A stretch of DNA of 64,000 nucleotides. It comes from Ailurus styani. Taxonomy: Eukaryota > Chordata > Mammalia > Carnivora > Ailuridae. The notes beneath the pieces were generated by a model. The model ran no database searches. It was not told where the DNA came from and saw only the letters and a list, made by a program, of their open reading frames with translations. The stretch covers positions 841,927-905,926 of the forward strand of contig LNAC01000137.1 of NCBI GenBank assembly GCA_002007465.1. The letters are read 5' to 3'. The position numbers and the translations under genes were made by a program. Of the stretch, positions 11,638 to 23,265 are shown piece by piece (position 1 is the stretch's first letter; every line of letters starts with the position of its first letter).

Positions 11638-12060
11638 CTAGGCAATCTCGTGAGCCACTGGCAATCCTATGGATAGGAAAGTACCTGTCAGTGGCCCAAA
11701 AACTATGGACAGGAGAGCAGGATAAAAAGATGCAGAGGGCTTCAGGTAAGATGGACTCTCAGATGCATGCAAAGAGAGGAAATCATACTTGGCAGGGGAC
11801 TTGCATGGCCTGTCTCCTATACCAAGATAAGCAGAGACACTGTATCGTGTGATTGGAGAGGCGGGCAAAGGAGGTAGCTCTACACTAGCAGCAGTAAACC
11901 AACCAGTAGTGCTCTTTAGCTGATAGAACTCTAAGTAGACGAAGTAGACTAACTCTATGTCAACTGTATATAAGTCACCATAATTGTAGTCTCCTTGCTT
12001 GTTTTCCTTTCTCTTATTCTCATCTTTTTTCTTTGAAAGTTCTTTTTGCTTCCTCTGCAA
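11638..12060 (-). other. Unexplained open stretch without ATG
   Basis: 140 codons are open on the minus strand (same strand as DCDC1), from a TTG to a stop. There is no Met anywhere in it. It begins QRKQKELSKKKDENKRKENK, so is lysine-rich at the start, and continues GDYNYGDLYTVDIELVYFVY and later KPSASFYPALLSIVFGPLTG. A CTTTTGCAG acceptor-like site precedes it in frame (AG at 12055-12056). I do not recognise it. It could be an unannotated exon, a decayed repeat, or chance; the lack of Met argues against a stand-alone gene. Confidence 0.3.
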
Positions 12061-13147
12061 AAGTTTCTTAAAAATCCCATGATATTCAGATTTATTAAAT
12101 TGAACTTCCTTCTACCTCCAGATTTATATATATCTTCACATAGCTATCTTCCTTCCAGTTTTTGCCTTCTGAGAATTGTACTCTATATTCACATAATTAT
12201 CTCCTTCACCAAGATAGTCTTTGTCTTTTAATTGAGAATTTAGCCTATAATCTTACAATTTGTTTTCTATTTTTCCTATGTATTCTATGTTCCTTTTCAT
12301 TCCCTTCTTATTTTCTTTCAGATTAAATAACATTTCTTATTATTTCATTTTCTTTCCTATTAGGTTGAATGTCTTACATTGTTTAACCTTACTTTTAATG
12401 GAAATACTAGCTATTACAATATGAATCCCTGTCTTACTAAAGATTAATATAAATTACTAATTAATTACTTTCCAGACAATGCAAGAACCTTAGAACAGAT
12501 CATACCCATTTATTGCTGCTTCCTTGGGCTGGTGGTCTATATTTCCTTATTCTATTTTTCATGGATTGGTGTATCTATCTTTCATGGGTCCTGATTTTAT
12601 GCAGGGAACTCAGCTCCAAAATTCTGCCTTTCGTGGACTTGAGGCTTTGCATCCTTGTTATAAATAATAATTACATAAAATTTACATTATAATTTCTTTT
12701 AAAAATCTAGATTTTGTTACAACTGTTTTTTATAAAATTTGATAAGCTAAATGGCAGTTTTCTTGGACTTTGTTTTTCGCAAATGATACAGAATTTAGTT
12801 TAATACTAAGGTCACTTTTATTTATTAGCTTATCTTTAGTCTCTGCAGATGGATGTAGGAATACCATGTAAATTCCTAAAACAATGTTTTAGGGAAGTCA
12901 TCCTTTATCATAAAAAATAACCTTACTTTGTTCTCGCTTACTGTTGAGGCTATCTACCACATTCTGGAACCTGAGCTAATTTTATAACATAGCCTTTCTT
13001 TTTAACATTTCTATGTCAGTCTTATCTTGTCCTGGAAGTCTATGATGGGTCTCTCCTATAAATCTTTTATTATATCTGCAAACAACTCACATATATAGAT
13101 TTCAAATTGTTCCTTCTTTGGTAAGATTTCTACGCTACCCTTGTTTT

Positions 13148-13339
13148 TGTTTTTTTAAGATTTTATTTATTAATTTGACACAGAGAGAGCACAAGCAGGA
13201 GGAGCTTCAGGCAGAGGGAGAGGGAGAAGAAGGCTCCCCACTGAGCAGGGAGCCTGATGCTGGGCTGGATCCCAGGACCCTGGGATCATGACCAGAGCTG
13301 AATGCAGATGCTTAACTGACTTAGACACCCAGGCACCCC
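13148..13339 (-). mobile_element. CAN-SINE
   Basis: Antisense copy flanked by the near-duplicate 'ctacgctacccttg' / 'ctatgttacccttg'; intermediate age. Confidence 0.88.
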
Positions 13340-13625
13340 TCTATGTTACCCTTGTATATAGGAGTGCATTTCCTCCCTGTGTGTTCACATTTGCACTGGT
13401 TGATTTGATACCTGGAATCACTATACTTCATTGATTATGTCCTCGCTCTAAAATGCTAAAATGCTAGACCTCAATTTCTGTCAAATATTCCAATTCATCA
13501 CTGTATTATTTACTCTTTTATCACTGGTAAAAAGCATTTTTTTTCCAGCCTAAAACCTAAATTCTACTATATTAGGTTGGTACAAGAATATCAATCATCA
13601 CACTACTTCAAAAATAAAACTTCTT

Positions 13626-13835
13626 TTTTTTTTTTTTTAAAGATTTTTTATTTATTCATTTGACACAGAGAGAGAGAGTACAAGTAGGCAGAGAGACAGG
13701 CAGAGAGAGAGGAGAGAGGAGGAAGCAGGCTCCCTGCCGAGCAGAGAGCCCGATGTGGGCCTCGATCCCAGGACCCTGGGATCATGACCTGAGCCGAAGG
13801 CAGCGGCTTTAACCCACTGAGCCACCCAGGCGCCC
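13626..13835 (-). mobile_element. Young CAN-SINE
   Basis: Antisense with perfect 17-bp duplications CAAAAATAAAACTTCTT at 13609-13625 and 13836-13852. Confidence 0.95.
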
Positions 13836-13863
13836 CAAAAATAAAACTTCTTAAAAAATAACT

Positions 13864-13892
13864 GTTATCTATCTATCACCTATCTATCTCTA
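13864..13892. repeat. CTAT microsatellite
   Basis: Interrupted (CTAT)n run just before the MaLR-like LTR. Confidence 0.8.
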
Positions 13893-13894
13893 TT

Positions 13895-14455
13895 AGTTTC
13901 CTATTGTTGGGCAACAAATCACCACACACTCAGTGGCTTACAACAATACCTATTTATTACTACATAGTTTCCCTGGGTCAAGAGTCTAGGCAAAGTTGAG
14001 CAAGACCCTATGTTCAGGATCTCATAAAACTGAAATCAAGGTGTCAGTGGGGCTGCAGTCTCATCTGATGCTCCCAGTCTTTTTTCAAGATCATTCAGGT
14101 TTTTCCAGAATTTAGTTCCTTATAGCTGCAGATTTCATAGTAACTATCATCTTCCTTGAGGCCAAGAGAAACTCACCTTTCTGACTTTTCTGTTTCTGAC
14201 CTCTAAATTCTCATTTAACAGTTGATCTGATTCAACTAGGATAATTTCCCATTTAACTCAAAGAGAACTAATTATGTACTTTAACTACAACTTCAAAAAT
14301 CTCTTTTACCTTATAATGTAACCTCATCATGGGGGTGACATCCTGTCATATTCACAATCCTACCCACACTCAAGAGGAGGGAATTACACCAGGCGTATAC
14401 ACCAGGAAGTGGGGATCTTGAGGGTCATATTAAATTTCTGCCTACCACACTAGCT
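13895..14455 (-). mobile_element. MaLR-like LTR, antisense
   Basis: 'ttagtttcctattgttgggc' and 'agtggcttacaacaatacct' are the antisense 3' end of MLT1-type LTRs. The far end 'aggaagtggggatcttgagg' to 'ctgcctaccac' fits the other terminus. About 560 bp, diverged. Confidence 0.65.
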
Positions 14456-15018
14456 ATACAATTATACAGTTTTCATTATCCATTTTTATACCAAATTGAG
14501 ATCCTGATCTTTTGTTTTCTGGAAAATTTAAATACAAGTACTTAAGATTGAATTTTGTCATCATTCAGAACTGAGGATATTTAAAGAGTGGCATAGATTT
14601 TGATGACAAATCCAAAGAAGAACTAAAAAATGCTTTGAGAAAAGGCATTTTTATTAGAATAAATTACTTCCTAAAAAGAGTATTTTAGAGGAGAAGATAT
14701 TCACTTGGATGCAAATGTCCTGGTATGTTTCCTTTAAACAACATCAGCAACATTACTTCTGAATTAGTTTATTTTCAGCTATTGGAAAAAAAACTATTTC
14801 TTTTAGCAATTGAATAATTCTTTAGAAATTAGGTCATAAAAAAGAACAAAAAATGTGATTAGATGTATCTACATATATTAAACTATGTATATTTTTAAGG
14901 ATTTTATGTGTGCTTAGATGAAGATGAAATAAAGCATGTCAAAATTTAACCTTAAAGCAGTATGGATAAAAACTATCAGGTAATTAAAAACTGTAATACT
15001 TTAGGTAAATGAATCTTT

Positions 15019-15224
15019 TTTAAAAAAGATTTTATTTACTTATTTGAGAGATAGGGAAAGAGAGAACATGAGGTCAGGGAGGGAGGGGGGAGAGGCAGAC
15101 GGAGAGGGAGAAGCAGATGCCCTGCTGAGCAGAGAAGCCCAAAATGGGGCCTGATCCCAGAACCCTGAGACCACAACCTGAGTTGAAGGCAGACACTTAA
15201 CTGACTGAGCCACACAGGCGCCCT
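15019..15224 (-). mobile_element. CAN-SINE
   Basis: Antisense copy with imperfect duplications 'ggtaaatgaatc' and 'ggtaaatgagtc' on either side; middle-aged. Confidence 0.9.
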
Positions 15225-15450
15225 GGTAAATGAGTCCTTTAAACAATTCTTTACATGATGTAATGGATATGGTAAGTCACAGATCTACAAAGTTCAAAGG
15301 TACATTAGTAGATTAAGCCTTTTTCCTTTTTTCAAACACTACTACACCTCATCTACATATCAGCTTTTTAACATAATCGAAAAGACTGCCAAGGATAGAT
15401 CTTTCACATTGTAGAATTTATAGCCCCCTTGATAGTCTAGGCTACTATTT

Positions 15451-15653
15451 TTTTTTTTAAAGATTTTATTTATTCATTTGACACAGAGAGAGAGATTACA
15501 AGTAGGCAGAGAGGCAGGCAGAGAGAGAGTAGAGAGGAGGAAGCAGGCTCCCTGCTGAGCAGAGAGCCCGATGTGGGCCTCGATCCCAGGACCCTGGGAT
15601 CATGACCTGAGCCGAAAGCAGAGGCTTTAACCCACTGAGCCACCCAGGCGCCC
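15451..15653 (-). mobile_element. Young CAN-SINE
   Basis: Antisense with duplications TAGGCTACTATTT at 15438-15450 and 15654-15666. Confidence 0.95.
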
Positions 15654-15736
15654 TAGGCTACTATTTAATTATACTTTACTTTTCGTAATTTTTGTTAAAT
15701 CTGGCTTACAATTTTTACTTCACAAGTAACAACTTG

Positions 15737-15764
15737 TCCAAAAGTCTAAGTCCAAAAGTCTAAG
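15737..15764. repeat. 14-bp tandem duplication
   Basis: TCCAAAAGTCTAAG is repeated twice exactly. Confidence 0.9.
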
Positions 15765-16932
15765 AAAATATGCTCAGAGAGGAGTACACAAAATGATAGA
15801 CCATGATAAACATTGACAAGAGCAATTTTTCTCCCCATTTCTCTGCTTTAATAGCATTAGTGGGTCTTAGTGGCTTTTTATAGCGATTTGAGGAAAACTA
15901 ATAAAATCATACTTGTCAGTCTCCTATTCAAGGACTTCTACCAGTTAGTTGGTGCTGCTCATTGCTCCTCTGTAATATTCTTCAGCTATAATTACACCAC
16001 ATTGCCCTCATTAGTTTTTACCAGTCTTTTGCCAATGGGTTTCACTCAGCTGATCTATACCCATTACTGTACATCTTTCAATAAGCAGGTATTTAATAAA
16101 TACTAATCTAAACTCAGTGATGACATTTTCTAGAACTCCTTCCATAATAACAATAATTGTCTAGTGGAAGAGAGAAATGTTATACAAACAGTCACGCATA
16201 TGAATTTACAATTACTGTGATTAGTACTGTGAAGGAAAGCCCTGGTTATCACGAGGGAGAAATTCAAGGGTTAGGGGAGTAAAGGGGGCCCCAACAAAGT
16301 TTTTCAAACTGACAAGACACATGAGAGGAGTTAATCCTACTAAATCCTAGTCATTACTTATTCTAAATCATCCCCCCAGGTCCTGTACGAACTGATGTAC
16401 TACTTTCCATGTTGAAAGGTTTGCTTTGTTATTTGTTATGTGATTTCACATGATTTCATATCCCACTCTGCAAGGGTAAGATCTTTCTTTTGTATCTTTT
16501 ACACTTCTACTAGAACTCAACCAGTAATTGATATGCAGGACTTATTCTTTGATAATTATGACATCACGCCCAAATGTGTCACAAAAATGCCACTGACAAA
16601 CATGATTTTATAACTAAAATATAATAAAGCTGAACTCAAGAGTTATGTCAGGTAATATTACTTATGCAACAGTTATTTCACTGATTTTTTCCTTAAAAGA
16701 AAAGCCTCAGTTATATTTGAGGATTCATCCTCTTTATATGCCCATGGTAGGTATTCCCTGATCAGCTCCAGTGGGTAAATCCTCAGTGTCTAACACCAAT
16801 GATGATAATTATATTTCCTTTGTCCTTTGCAGGTCAAGTAATCAGCTTGTGTCACAAATCCAACTTTGGCCAATGAGACATAAGCCAAAGTCATCTGGGG
16901 AAAGGCTTTTTGCCCTAATAAAAAGAAATATT

Positions 16933-17105
16933 GGGGCGCCTGGGCAGCTCAGTTGTTAAGTAGCTGTCTTCAGCTCAGGTCATGATCCCAGGGTCCCAGG
17001 ATCCAGCGCCGCATTGGGCTCCCTGATCAGCTTCCTCCTCTCCTACTCCCCCTGCTTCTGTTCCCTCTCTCCCTGTGTCTCTCTCTGTCAAATAAATAAA
17101 ATCTT
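16933..17105 (+). mobile_element. CAN-SINE with GAA-expanded tail
   Basis: 'ggggcgcctgggcagctcag' head and 'aaataaataaaatcttgaag' tail; the A-tail passes directly into a GAA repeat. Confidence 0.9.
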
Positions 17106-17355
17106 GAAGAAGAAGAAGAAAGAAGAAGAAGAAGAAGAAGAAGAAGAAGAAGAAGAAGAAGAAGAAGAAGAAGAAGGAAGAAAGAAGAAAGAAGAGAAAG
17201 AGAAAGAAGAAGAAGNNNNNNNNNNNNNNNNNNNNNNNNNNNNNNNNNNNNNNNNNNNNNNNNNNNNNNNNNNNNNNNNNNNNNNNNNNNNNNNNNNNNN
17301 NNNNNNNNNNNNNNNNNNNNNNNNNNNNNAGGAGGAGGAGGAGAAGAAGAAATAT
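17106..17355. repeat. GAA/GGA purine tract with assembly gap
   Basis: (GAA)n from 17106 to 17215, 114 N at 17216-17329, then GGA/GAA repeats to about 17351. It grew from the A-tail of the SINE on its left. The true length is unknown because of the gap. Confidence 0.97.
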
Positions 17356-17455
17356 AGGAGTGCCTGACTGGTTCAGTCAGTAGATCATGCAACATTTGAT
17401 ATGGGGGTTATGAGTTAAAGCCTCATATTGGATACAGAGATTACTTTAAAAAATC
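17356..17455 (+). mobile_element. Short tRNA-Lys-type SINE
   Basis: 'gtgcctgactggttcagtca' head and 'ggatacagagattacttt' end, without a CT-rich body. Confidence 0.7.
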
Positions 17456-17459
17456 TTGA

Positions 17460-20440
17460 GAGAGAGACAAATGATCAAATATCCATTTTCTTTAGTTGGA
17501 CACTGTTAAATGAACATGTAATAAGCCATCTTGCAAGTAGGAGGAGTCATGCCCAAGGATCTAGCCAATATTTTGAGGATGGCAGAGGAAAAGATCCAAA
17601 GAGCCAGCCTCCTTTAAAACACTGCTAAACCACTGAATTTAACCCTAGGATTGCCTTGCATCTGAGGTTCTTATTATGTAAGATAATGACTTCTTCCTCA
17701 TTTCCCTCAATTTTAAAGTCGCTTTCAGTTGAGTTTTCTGTTACTTTGTGCTAATAGCAGCCTAACATACAATCAGCTCTTGAACACAAGTACTTCACTT
17801 TTTGTTTTATTCAAAATCTTTACTAATTTTATAATGGGCTAAAGTATAAACTAATATGGTATTTTCTAAACATTTTACTTTTACTTAAGCAGGAGCATTT
17901 CGCCAGAAACTTCAGGATAAGCATAAAATGACACAGAGTTTTTATTTCCCTGCTCTTTGAAACACAAAGCATCCTTGATAAATTTTGATTTCTATGGCAG
18001 AAATCTGCATGTGGCTAATAACTCTATTCATAAGTAGGAAGTGTGGCTACTTTGACAGATCATGGCTCAATAACAAATATGCAGGTCTAAGTCATCACAC
18101 AGTTTAGATATGAATTCAACAGCAGGATAATGACAGTTGCCAAGGATCTGTACTTGCTGTCGCTTCATACCAGTGTTGGCTGTCAAAATGTCTCTTTTTC
18201 TTATACAGAAGCCATAGATTTTTTATGGATAGCAATTACTTACAATATACAATGAAGTACATCAAATCTAACAACCACTCTTTAGCCCCTCATTATTTGG
18301 TAGTCTCTTTGTTAAATGTAGTCAACCATTTTCATCTAAATTATTTATTTATACTGTATATTTGACAAGCATATCTTTTTTGCTTTATATTCTTATGGCA
18401 TTTAAACCTTCATGAACAGTTATATTTTTTTAATATTGTCATTTGTAAAATTTATCTTTATCCTATTACCATTTTAATGGTAATTAAACTCTCTAATTGA
18501 AATACAAATAAGAAAATGTAAACATAAGGGAAAATGACCCTAAGTACATTCAATAATAAATCACCAGCTTAAAATACTGAAATGCAACTGATAAAAGAAA
18601 TAACCCCACATATGTTTGGTGAATGTAACCTGCTATAAAATCTCTGGAGTATATACAGCACAAAAATTTCATTAAACTTCATCATAACCTTTTTCCAACT
18701 TGATGAAATAAATAACCTAAAGATAAAAATAACTCTCTACAATTACCAGATAAAATGTAATTTAAAAATCATAGAAAGTAAATAATAGCAGTGATAATAA
18801 AAGTGAACAGTTCCCCCAAATTTTATTTCCAACAGCAGAAGAAATTATATTTCTAGCTTGGCCTAGAAATTTAGTAAGAGCATCCCAACTGCAGAGCAAT
18901 TTCCAATTATGTTATAACACATACTATGTCAGAATTTTCCTTACAACTAGATGATTCACTTTTAAAACTAATTTAAGTCTTTATTTAATGTACTAAAAAT
19001 ATTTTCTCCCACAGGGAAGTAAAAGAGTTGGCAACACACTCAACTGCAAGCAGGATTAAAAAATATTGTAACTTTCTATTATAAAAATCATGAAATTATA
19101 TCCTTAGATAATCATCAGCTAAAAATCATTAAAATATTTTATGTGTGGGATAGAAAGAGATACTAATTTTTTACAACAGTCTCTTAATTTTAAAGTGCAA
19201 TTGTAGTTTAGAAATATTCTACTCAGCATTCAGAAATACCTTCTATAAATATGACAGAACAGTTCATAGGTATCTGTTATCAATAAATAATTAATTCTGC
19301 CCTCCATGTCTCAAAGGCTGGTGCCCTGTTGCAGGTCACCTGGGAATACATTAGACTACAGCTAGGTAGGAAAAGTTTCTTATTGTGCTGCTTTCCTAGA
19401 AGTAGGAAATTAAGTAGGAATTAAGTTAGATATTTCCAGTCATCTGACCTCCTAGTGGTAAGTCATAAAATGGGAGGATCAAACCTTTTTTGGCACAATA
19501 TGTTGAACTCATTTACACTGTTGGTGATTTGTTTTCTTGCTAGGGGAGGGATCCTGGCACAGCAGTTTTCACTCTATTACAAACAAATACAACAGAGTGA
19601 CAAAGAAAAAACATTGCAAGAGCACAAGAGAGAGGACAAGAGAGGACAATGTGAATTCGGTACAGAATAAATTAATAGCGTCGGGTAATAACATAAGAAT
19701 AAAGTGACCAGTCACTGTATGGCTTGCAATGAATGGATTTAATACATGTGGGAATATTTTGTAAAACACACAGTGTGTTTAGTGAAAAGAAACATAATCT
19801 CTTGTGATATAAGTAAAGGAACAACAAATTGACTATATTTTAATAATTATTTCTCATAAAAAGACCACAAAGATGTTAGAAGAAAGGTGGCAAGGAAAAC
19901 AAGAATGAGACAAGAAAAGTTTTAACCTCAATCTGGGGGAAAATGTCTTAACTCATAGAGAAAATTGCCTCTCTCGGATAATCCAATTAATGCCAAAGGA
20001 TCTTAGATTACCATTAGCCTTTATGAACTTGACCCCGTTCAGGATGAAACTCATCATTTTCTTTTTCATGAAAGTAAAAGATCTCTGGGCATTGTCTTTG
20101 ACTTTCCATTCAATTACCAAGAAAAGGTTTACTTTATTTTCTAGGTACATCATAATCAAAGCTGATGGTAACAGGTAATAGTGGCAAAAAAAGAAGTCAG
20201 GATTCAGACAAAGAAATATGAGTTACACATTGAAATAAACTATAAAAAAAAACAGGTGGTATGAAGGTATCACATGAAAAGAAAGACTGACATTTAAAAA
20301 AAAAAGGACAAATAAAGCCAGACTTAAAAAGAAACAGAATCAAAGAAAATGAGAAAAAAGCAGGATGAAACTGTATAAATGAAATTATAGTTAACTCTAA
20401 CAAAAAAAATAAAGCATCTAAAAATACACAAAAGATAGTT
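17460..20440. other. Repeat-poor intron stretch
   Basis: About 3 kb in which I recognise no SINE, L1 or LTR. It is AT-rich, with no exon-like segment that I can support. It could hold conserved noncoding elements; I cannot tell without alignment. Confidence 0.6.
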
Positions 20441-20460
20441 GGAATAAAAAGTGAATGTAG

Positions 20461-20648
20461 GGGCACCTGGGTGGCTCAGTCGTTGGGCGTCTGTCTTCAG
20501 CTCAGGTCATGGTCCCAGGGTTCTAGGGTAGAGCCCCTCACTGGCCTCCCTGCTCAGTGTGAAGCCTGCTTCTCCCTCTCCCCCTGCTTGTGTTCCCTCT
20601 CTTGCTGTGTCTCTCTCAGTCAAATAAATAAATAAAATCTTTATTAAA
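20461..20648 (+). mobile_element. CAN-SINE
   Basis: 'ggggcacctgggtggctcag' head and full tail; near-perfect duplications 'aaaagtgaatgtag' / 'aaaagtgaaggtag'. Confidence 0.93.
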
Positions 20649-21177
20649 AAAAGTGAAGGTAGTACTATTTTAAAAAGGAAAATTGGTAAAAATAAATTCT
20701 AAAGGGAATAAAAATGTGTAAAATACATGTTACATTAGCAATGGCATTTGTAGAAAGGAATACTTAAAAATCTGATTTAGAAATTGTTTTCCATTTCTTA
20801 TTGGAAAGACTACTCTCATGAATAACTTACATCTCTATAGCGTAACTATATTAGGTAACGATGTTCTAAAAAATTATCTACACATATAGCTAGTACACTG
20901 TGTAAATAACCTCAGACACTGCTAATATGGACTCAGAGGTCAGAGGAATAAAGCAAAACAAAAATTAGCTAAAAGTCTAGATTTCACTTTCACCTAAATT
21001 TACCAACATACCAAAAAACTGGTTTTAAGATATAAATGTAACATGGCATATTTAGAAGAGATTAACATAATTCTTAATTTATGAATATTTTCTTCAATGA
21101 TCTTACAGTATGTTTTCTATTTGATGTTAAGACTATGACATCACATTTGGCCAGCCAATAGTTTATCAACACCTGAT

Positions 21178-21372
21178 GGGCACCCAGGTGGCACCACAGT
21201 TGGTTAAGCATCCAACTCTTAGTTTCAGTTCGGGTCATATTCTCCGGGTTGTGAGACTGAGCCCTGCCTCAGCTCTGTGCTGGGCATGGAGCCTGCTTGG
21301 GATTCTTTCCCTCTCCTTCTGGCCCTCCCCCACCACCCCCACTCTTTCACTTTCTAATGGAGAAAAAAAAAA
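21178..21372 (+). mobile_element. Older CAN-SINE
   Basis: Diverged copy: 'gggcacccaggtggcaccac' head and 'gagcctgcttgggattctt' body. Confidence 0.85.
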
Positions 21373-21424
21373 TGGGAAAAATACCTCTGCCTCCTCTGCT
21401 TTGCATTTCTGAGAAATGTGGCAG

Positions 21425-21690
21425 AATATAGTAGTTAAAAGTTCTGGCTGTGGAGTTAGATCCACATGGGTTCAAACCATACGTTTTCTACCTACAAGCT
21501 CTGTGATTTTGGTCAAATTAATTAACCTATCTAGGTCTTTGTTTCTTCACTGGTAAAATGGAAATGTTTAAATACAACCTGCCTTATATTCCTCCCAAGG
21601 TTGTTTGGAGAACTAAATAGATACAATGCAGGTTAATTATTTAGCATGGTGACTGACATAGAGCAAATACTATCTGTCCCATTATCGTTT
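21425..21690 (+). repeat. MIR, sense
   Basis: 'gttctggctgtggagttaga' through 'ggttcaaaccatac' and 'ttcactggtaaaatgg' follows the MIR consensus over almost its full length. Confidence 0.85.
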
Positions 21691-21887
21691 TTATCATTAT
21701 GCTACTATCTAAGTCAAACTCCAGGGATAATTTCTGTTTATTGCATCATCTACCTTTTTTCTTCCCATAGAATAAAAGAAATTGAAGGGCTCCAATCCAG
21801 GCAACGACCTTCATAGCCTGTCATATTTCCAAGTTATTATTGATATCATCTCCACAAAATATTGAACATTTACATACACAACTTTCT

Positions 21888-22070
21888 TTTTTTTTTTTCA
21901 AAGATTTTATTTATTTGACAGGTAGAGAGATCACAAGCAGGCAGAGAGAGTAGGGAGAAGCAGGCTCCCCGCTGAGCAGAGAGCCTGATGCGGGCCTCGA
22001 TTCCAGGACCCTGAGATCATGACCTGAGCCGAAGGCAGAGGCCTTAACCCACTGAGCCACCCAGGCGCCC
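21888..22070 (-). mobile_element. Young CAN-SINE beside DCDC1 exon
   Basis: Perfect 17-bp duplications TACATACACAACTTTCT at 21871-21887 and 22071-22087. It is in the same orientation as DCDC1 and its head ends 73 bp past the donor of the start-codon exon. Confidence 0.96.
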
Positions 22071-22143
22071 TACATACACAACTTTCTATAAGCATTTTAT
22101 CTCCTTCAGGATTTAGTCTAAGCTGCTGAAATAATATTCTTAC

Positions 22144-22313
22144 CTTGGTGAATCTTTTGAAATATATTTGTAAATTGGATGAATGGTATCTCCATTGAAG
22201 GTGCCTTCAGCACTGCTCTGCTGTGATACTTCCATGGCTTTAGTCAGAAGTGAAAAAGAAGACTGAGAGAGTGATGTTCCATGATCATCTGCTTCTCTTT
22301 CTGCCATTTTCAG
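22144..22313 (-). CDS. DCDC1: DCDC1 start-codon exon
   Basis: Exon of 170 nt on the minus strand: six untranslated bases, then ATG at 22307-22305 and 54 codons plus two bases. The peptide begins MAEREADDHGTSLSQSSFSL, has KAMEVSQQSSAEGTFNGDTI, and ends HPIYKYISKDSP before the split Arg codon that joins the exon at 7417. The donor is CAAG|GTAAGA and the acceptor TTTTTAG. The homologous human exon starts MAKTGAEDHREALSQSS (from memory), which supports this start. A young SINE lies 73 bp beyond the donor. This exon is shorter than 60 codons, so a length-filtered ORF search misses it. Confidence 0.93.
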
Positions 22314-22529
22314 CTAAAAATGAGGAAAAATGTTATTTAATTTAAAATATAAAACCCTCCAGGTTTATAAATAGAGGCTGGCATTAATCACAATTAATTT
22401 CTCATCATGTTCTAGACTACGCAGCAGTTGCTAAATGTGAGATCTCATGATAAACACAGAGAGAGAGAGAGAGAGAGATGAAAGCCTAAAGGAAAACCAA
22501 AGTGTGAATCTAAGTCTTTGAATGGTATA

Positions 22530-22622
22530 ATCCTTGAACACCTGGCTGGCTCAGTCAGTAGAGCACGCCATTCTTGATCTCTGGGTTGTGAGTTCGAGCT
22601 TCATGTTGAGTATAGAGATTAC
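22530..22622 (+). mobile_element. Short tRNA-Lys-type SINE
   Basis: 'acctggctggctcagtcagt' A-box side and 'gttgtgagttcgagcttcat' B-box side, ending 'agagattactttttt'. It is joined tail-to-tail to the next SINE. Confidence 0.85.
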
Positions 22623-22625
22623 TTT

Positions 22626-22788
22626 TTTTGTTTTTTAAGATTTTATTTATCTATTTATTTGAGAGAGAGAGAAGAACAGAGGGAGAGGGATAAGCAAATG
22701 TGGGGCTTGATCCCCCAATCCTGAGATCATGTTCTGAGCTGAAACCAAGAGTCTGATGCTTGACTGACTGAGCCACCCAGGCTCCCTG
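22626..22788 (-). mobile_element. CAN-SINE, tail-to-tail with preceding SINE
   Basis: Antisense: 'ttaagattttatttatctat' tail and 'ctgagccacccaggctccc' head. It probably inserted into the A/T-rich end of its neighbour. Confidence 0.88.
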
Positions 22789-23079
22789 GGAATGCAATTT
22801 TAAATAGGTTTGTCAGCATAGGCCTCACTGAAGTGGTAAAATCTTTGCAAAGACTTGAAAGAGGGTCTTTGTTGTCTGCAGTTGAATCTAATCCTGAAAG
22901 TCCTGATACTCCTTGAACTAAATTGCTTTCCAGAAACCAAGTTATCTAGTTAGCAAGTTGCTAGACTTATTGTTAATTAAGCATTTGGAAGAATGAAAGA
23001 AGTACAATGTAATGTAAACTCACAAGTATTACAGAGATATACATACCTATAATACATAAGATCTTGTCTTTCTCTTCCA

Positions 23080-23265
23080 TTTTCTAGCTTTGTGACCTTG
23101 AGTATTACAGCCTTTCTGAAGTTTAATCCTCCCATTTACAAAACTGGCTATCCTCATGGTTATGAGGATTAAATAAGTTAAATGGTGAACATGAAAGCAT
23201 TTGGCACAGTGCTTGGCACATGGTAGATGTACATGAAATGTTAAGTGAATCTGAATCTATATCAA
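23080..23265 (+). repeat. MIR, sense
   Basis: 'ctagctttgtgaccttgagt', 'ggttatgaggattaaataag' and 'gtgcttggcacatggtag' are MIR landmarks. Confidence 0.85.

Larger units (their letters stand above)
7418..22143 (-). other. DCDC1 intron, 14.7 kb
   Basis: Contains SINEs, MIR, a probable solo LTR, a MaLR-like LTR, a GAA tract with an N gap, and an open stretch at 11638-12060 listed separately. About 12.1-13.1 kb and 17.46-20.44 kb look unique or too diverged for me to name. Confidence 0.85.

Noticed and set aside
17014..17395. Glu-rich and Leu-rich ORFs over the GAA tract
   Set aside because: Products of the trinucleotide repeat and the N gap.
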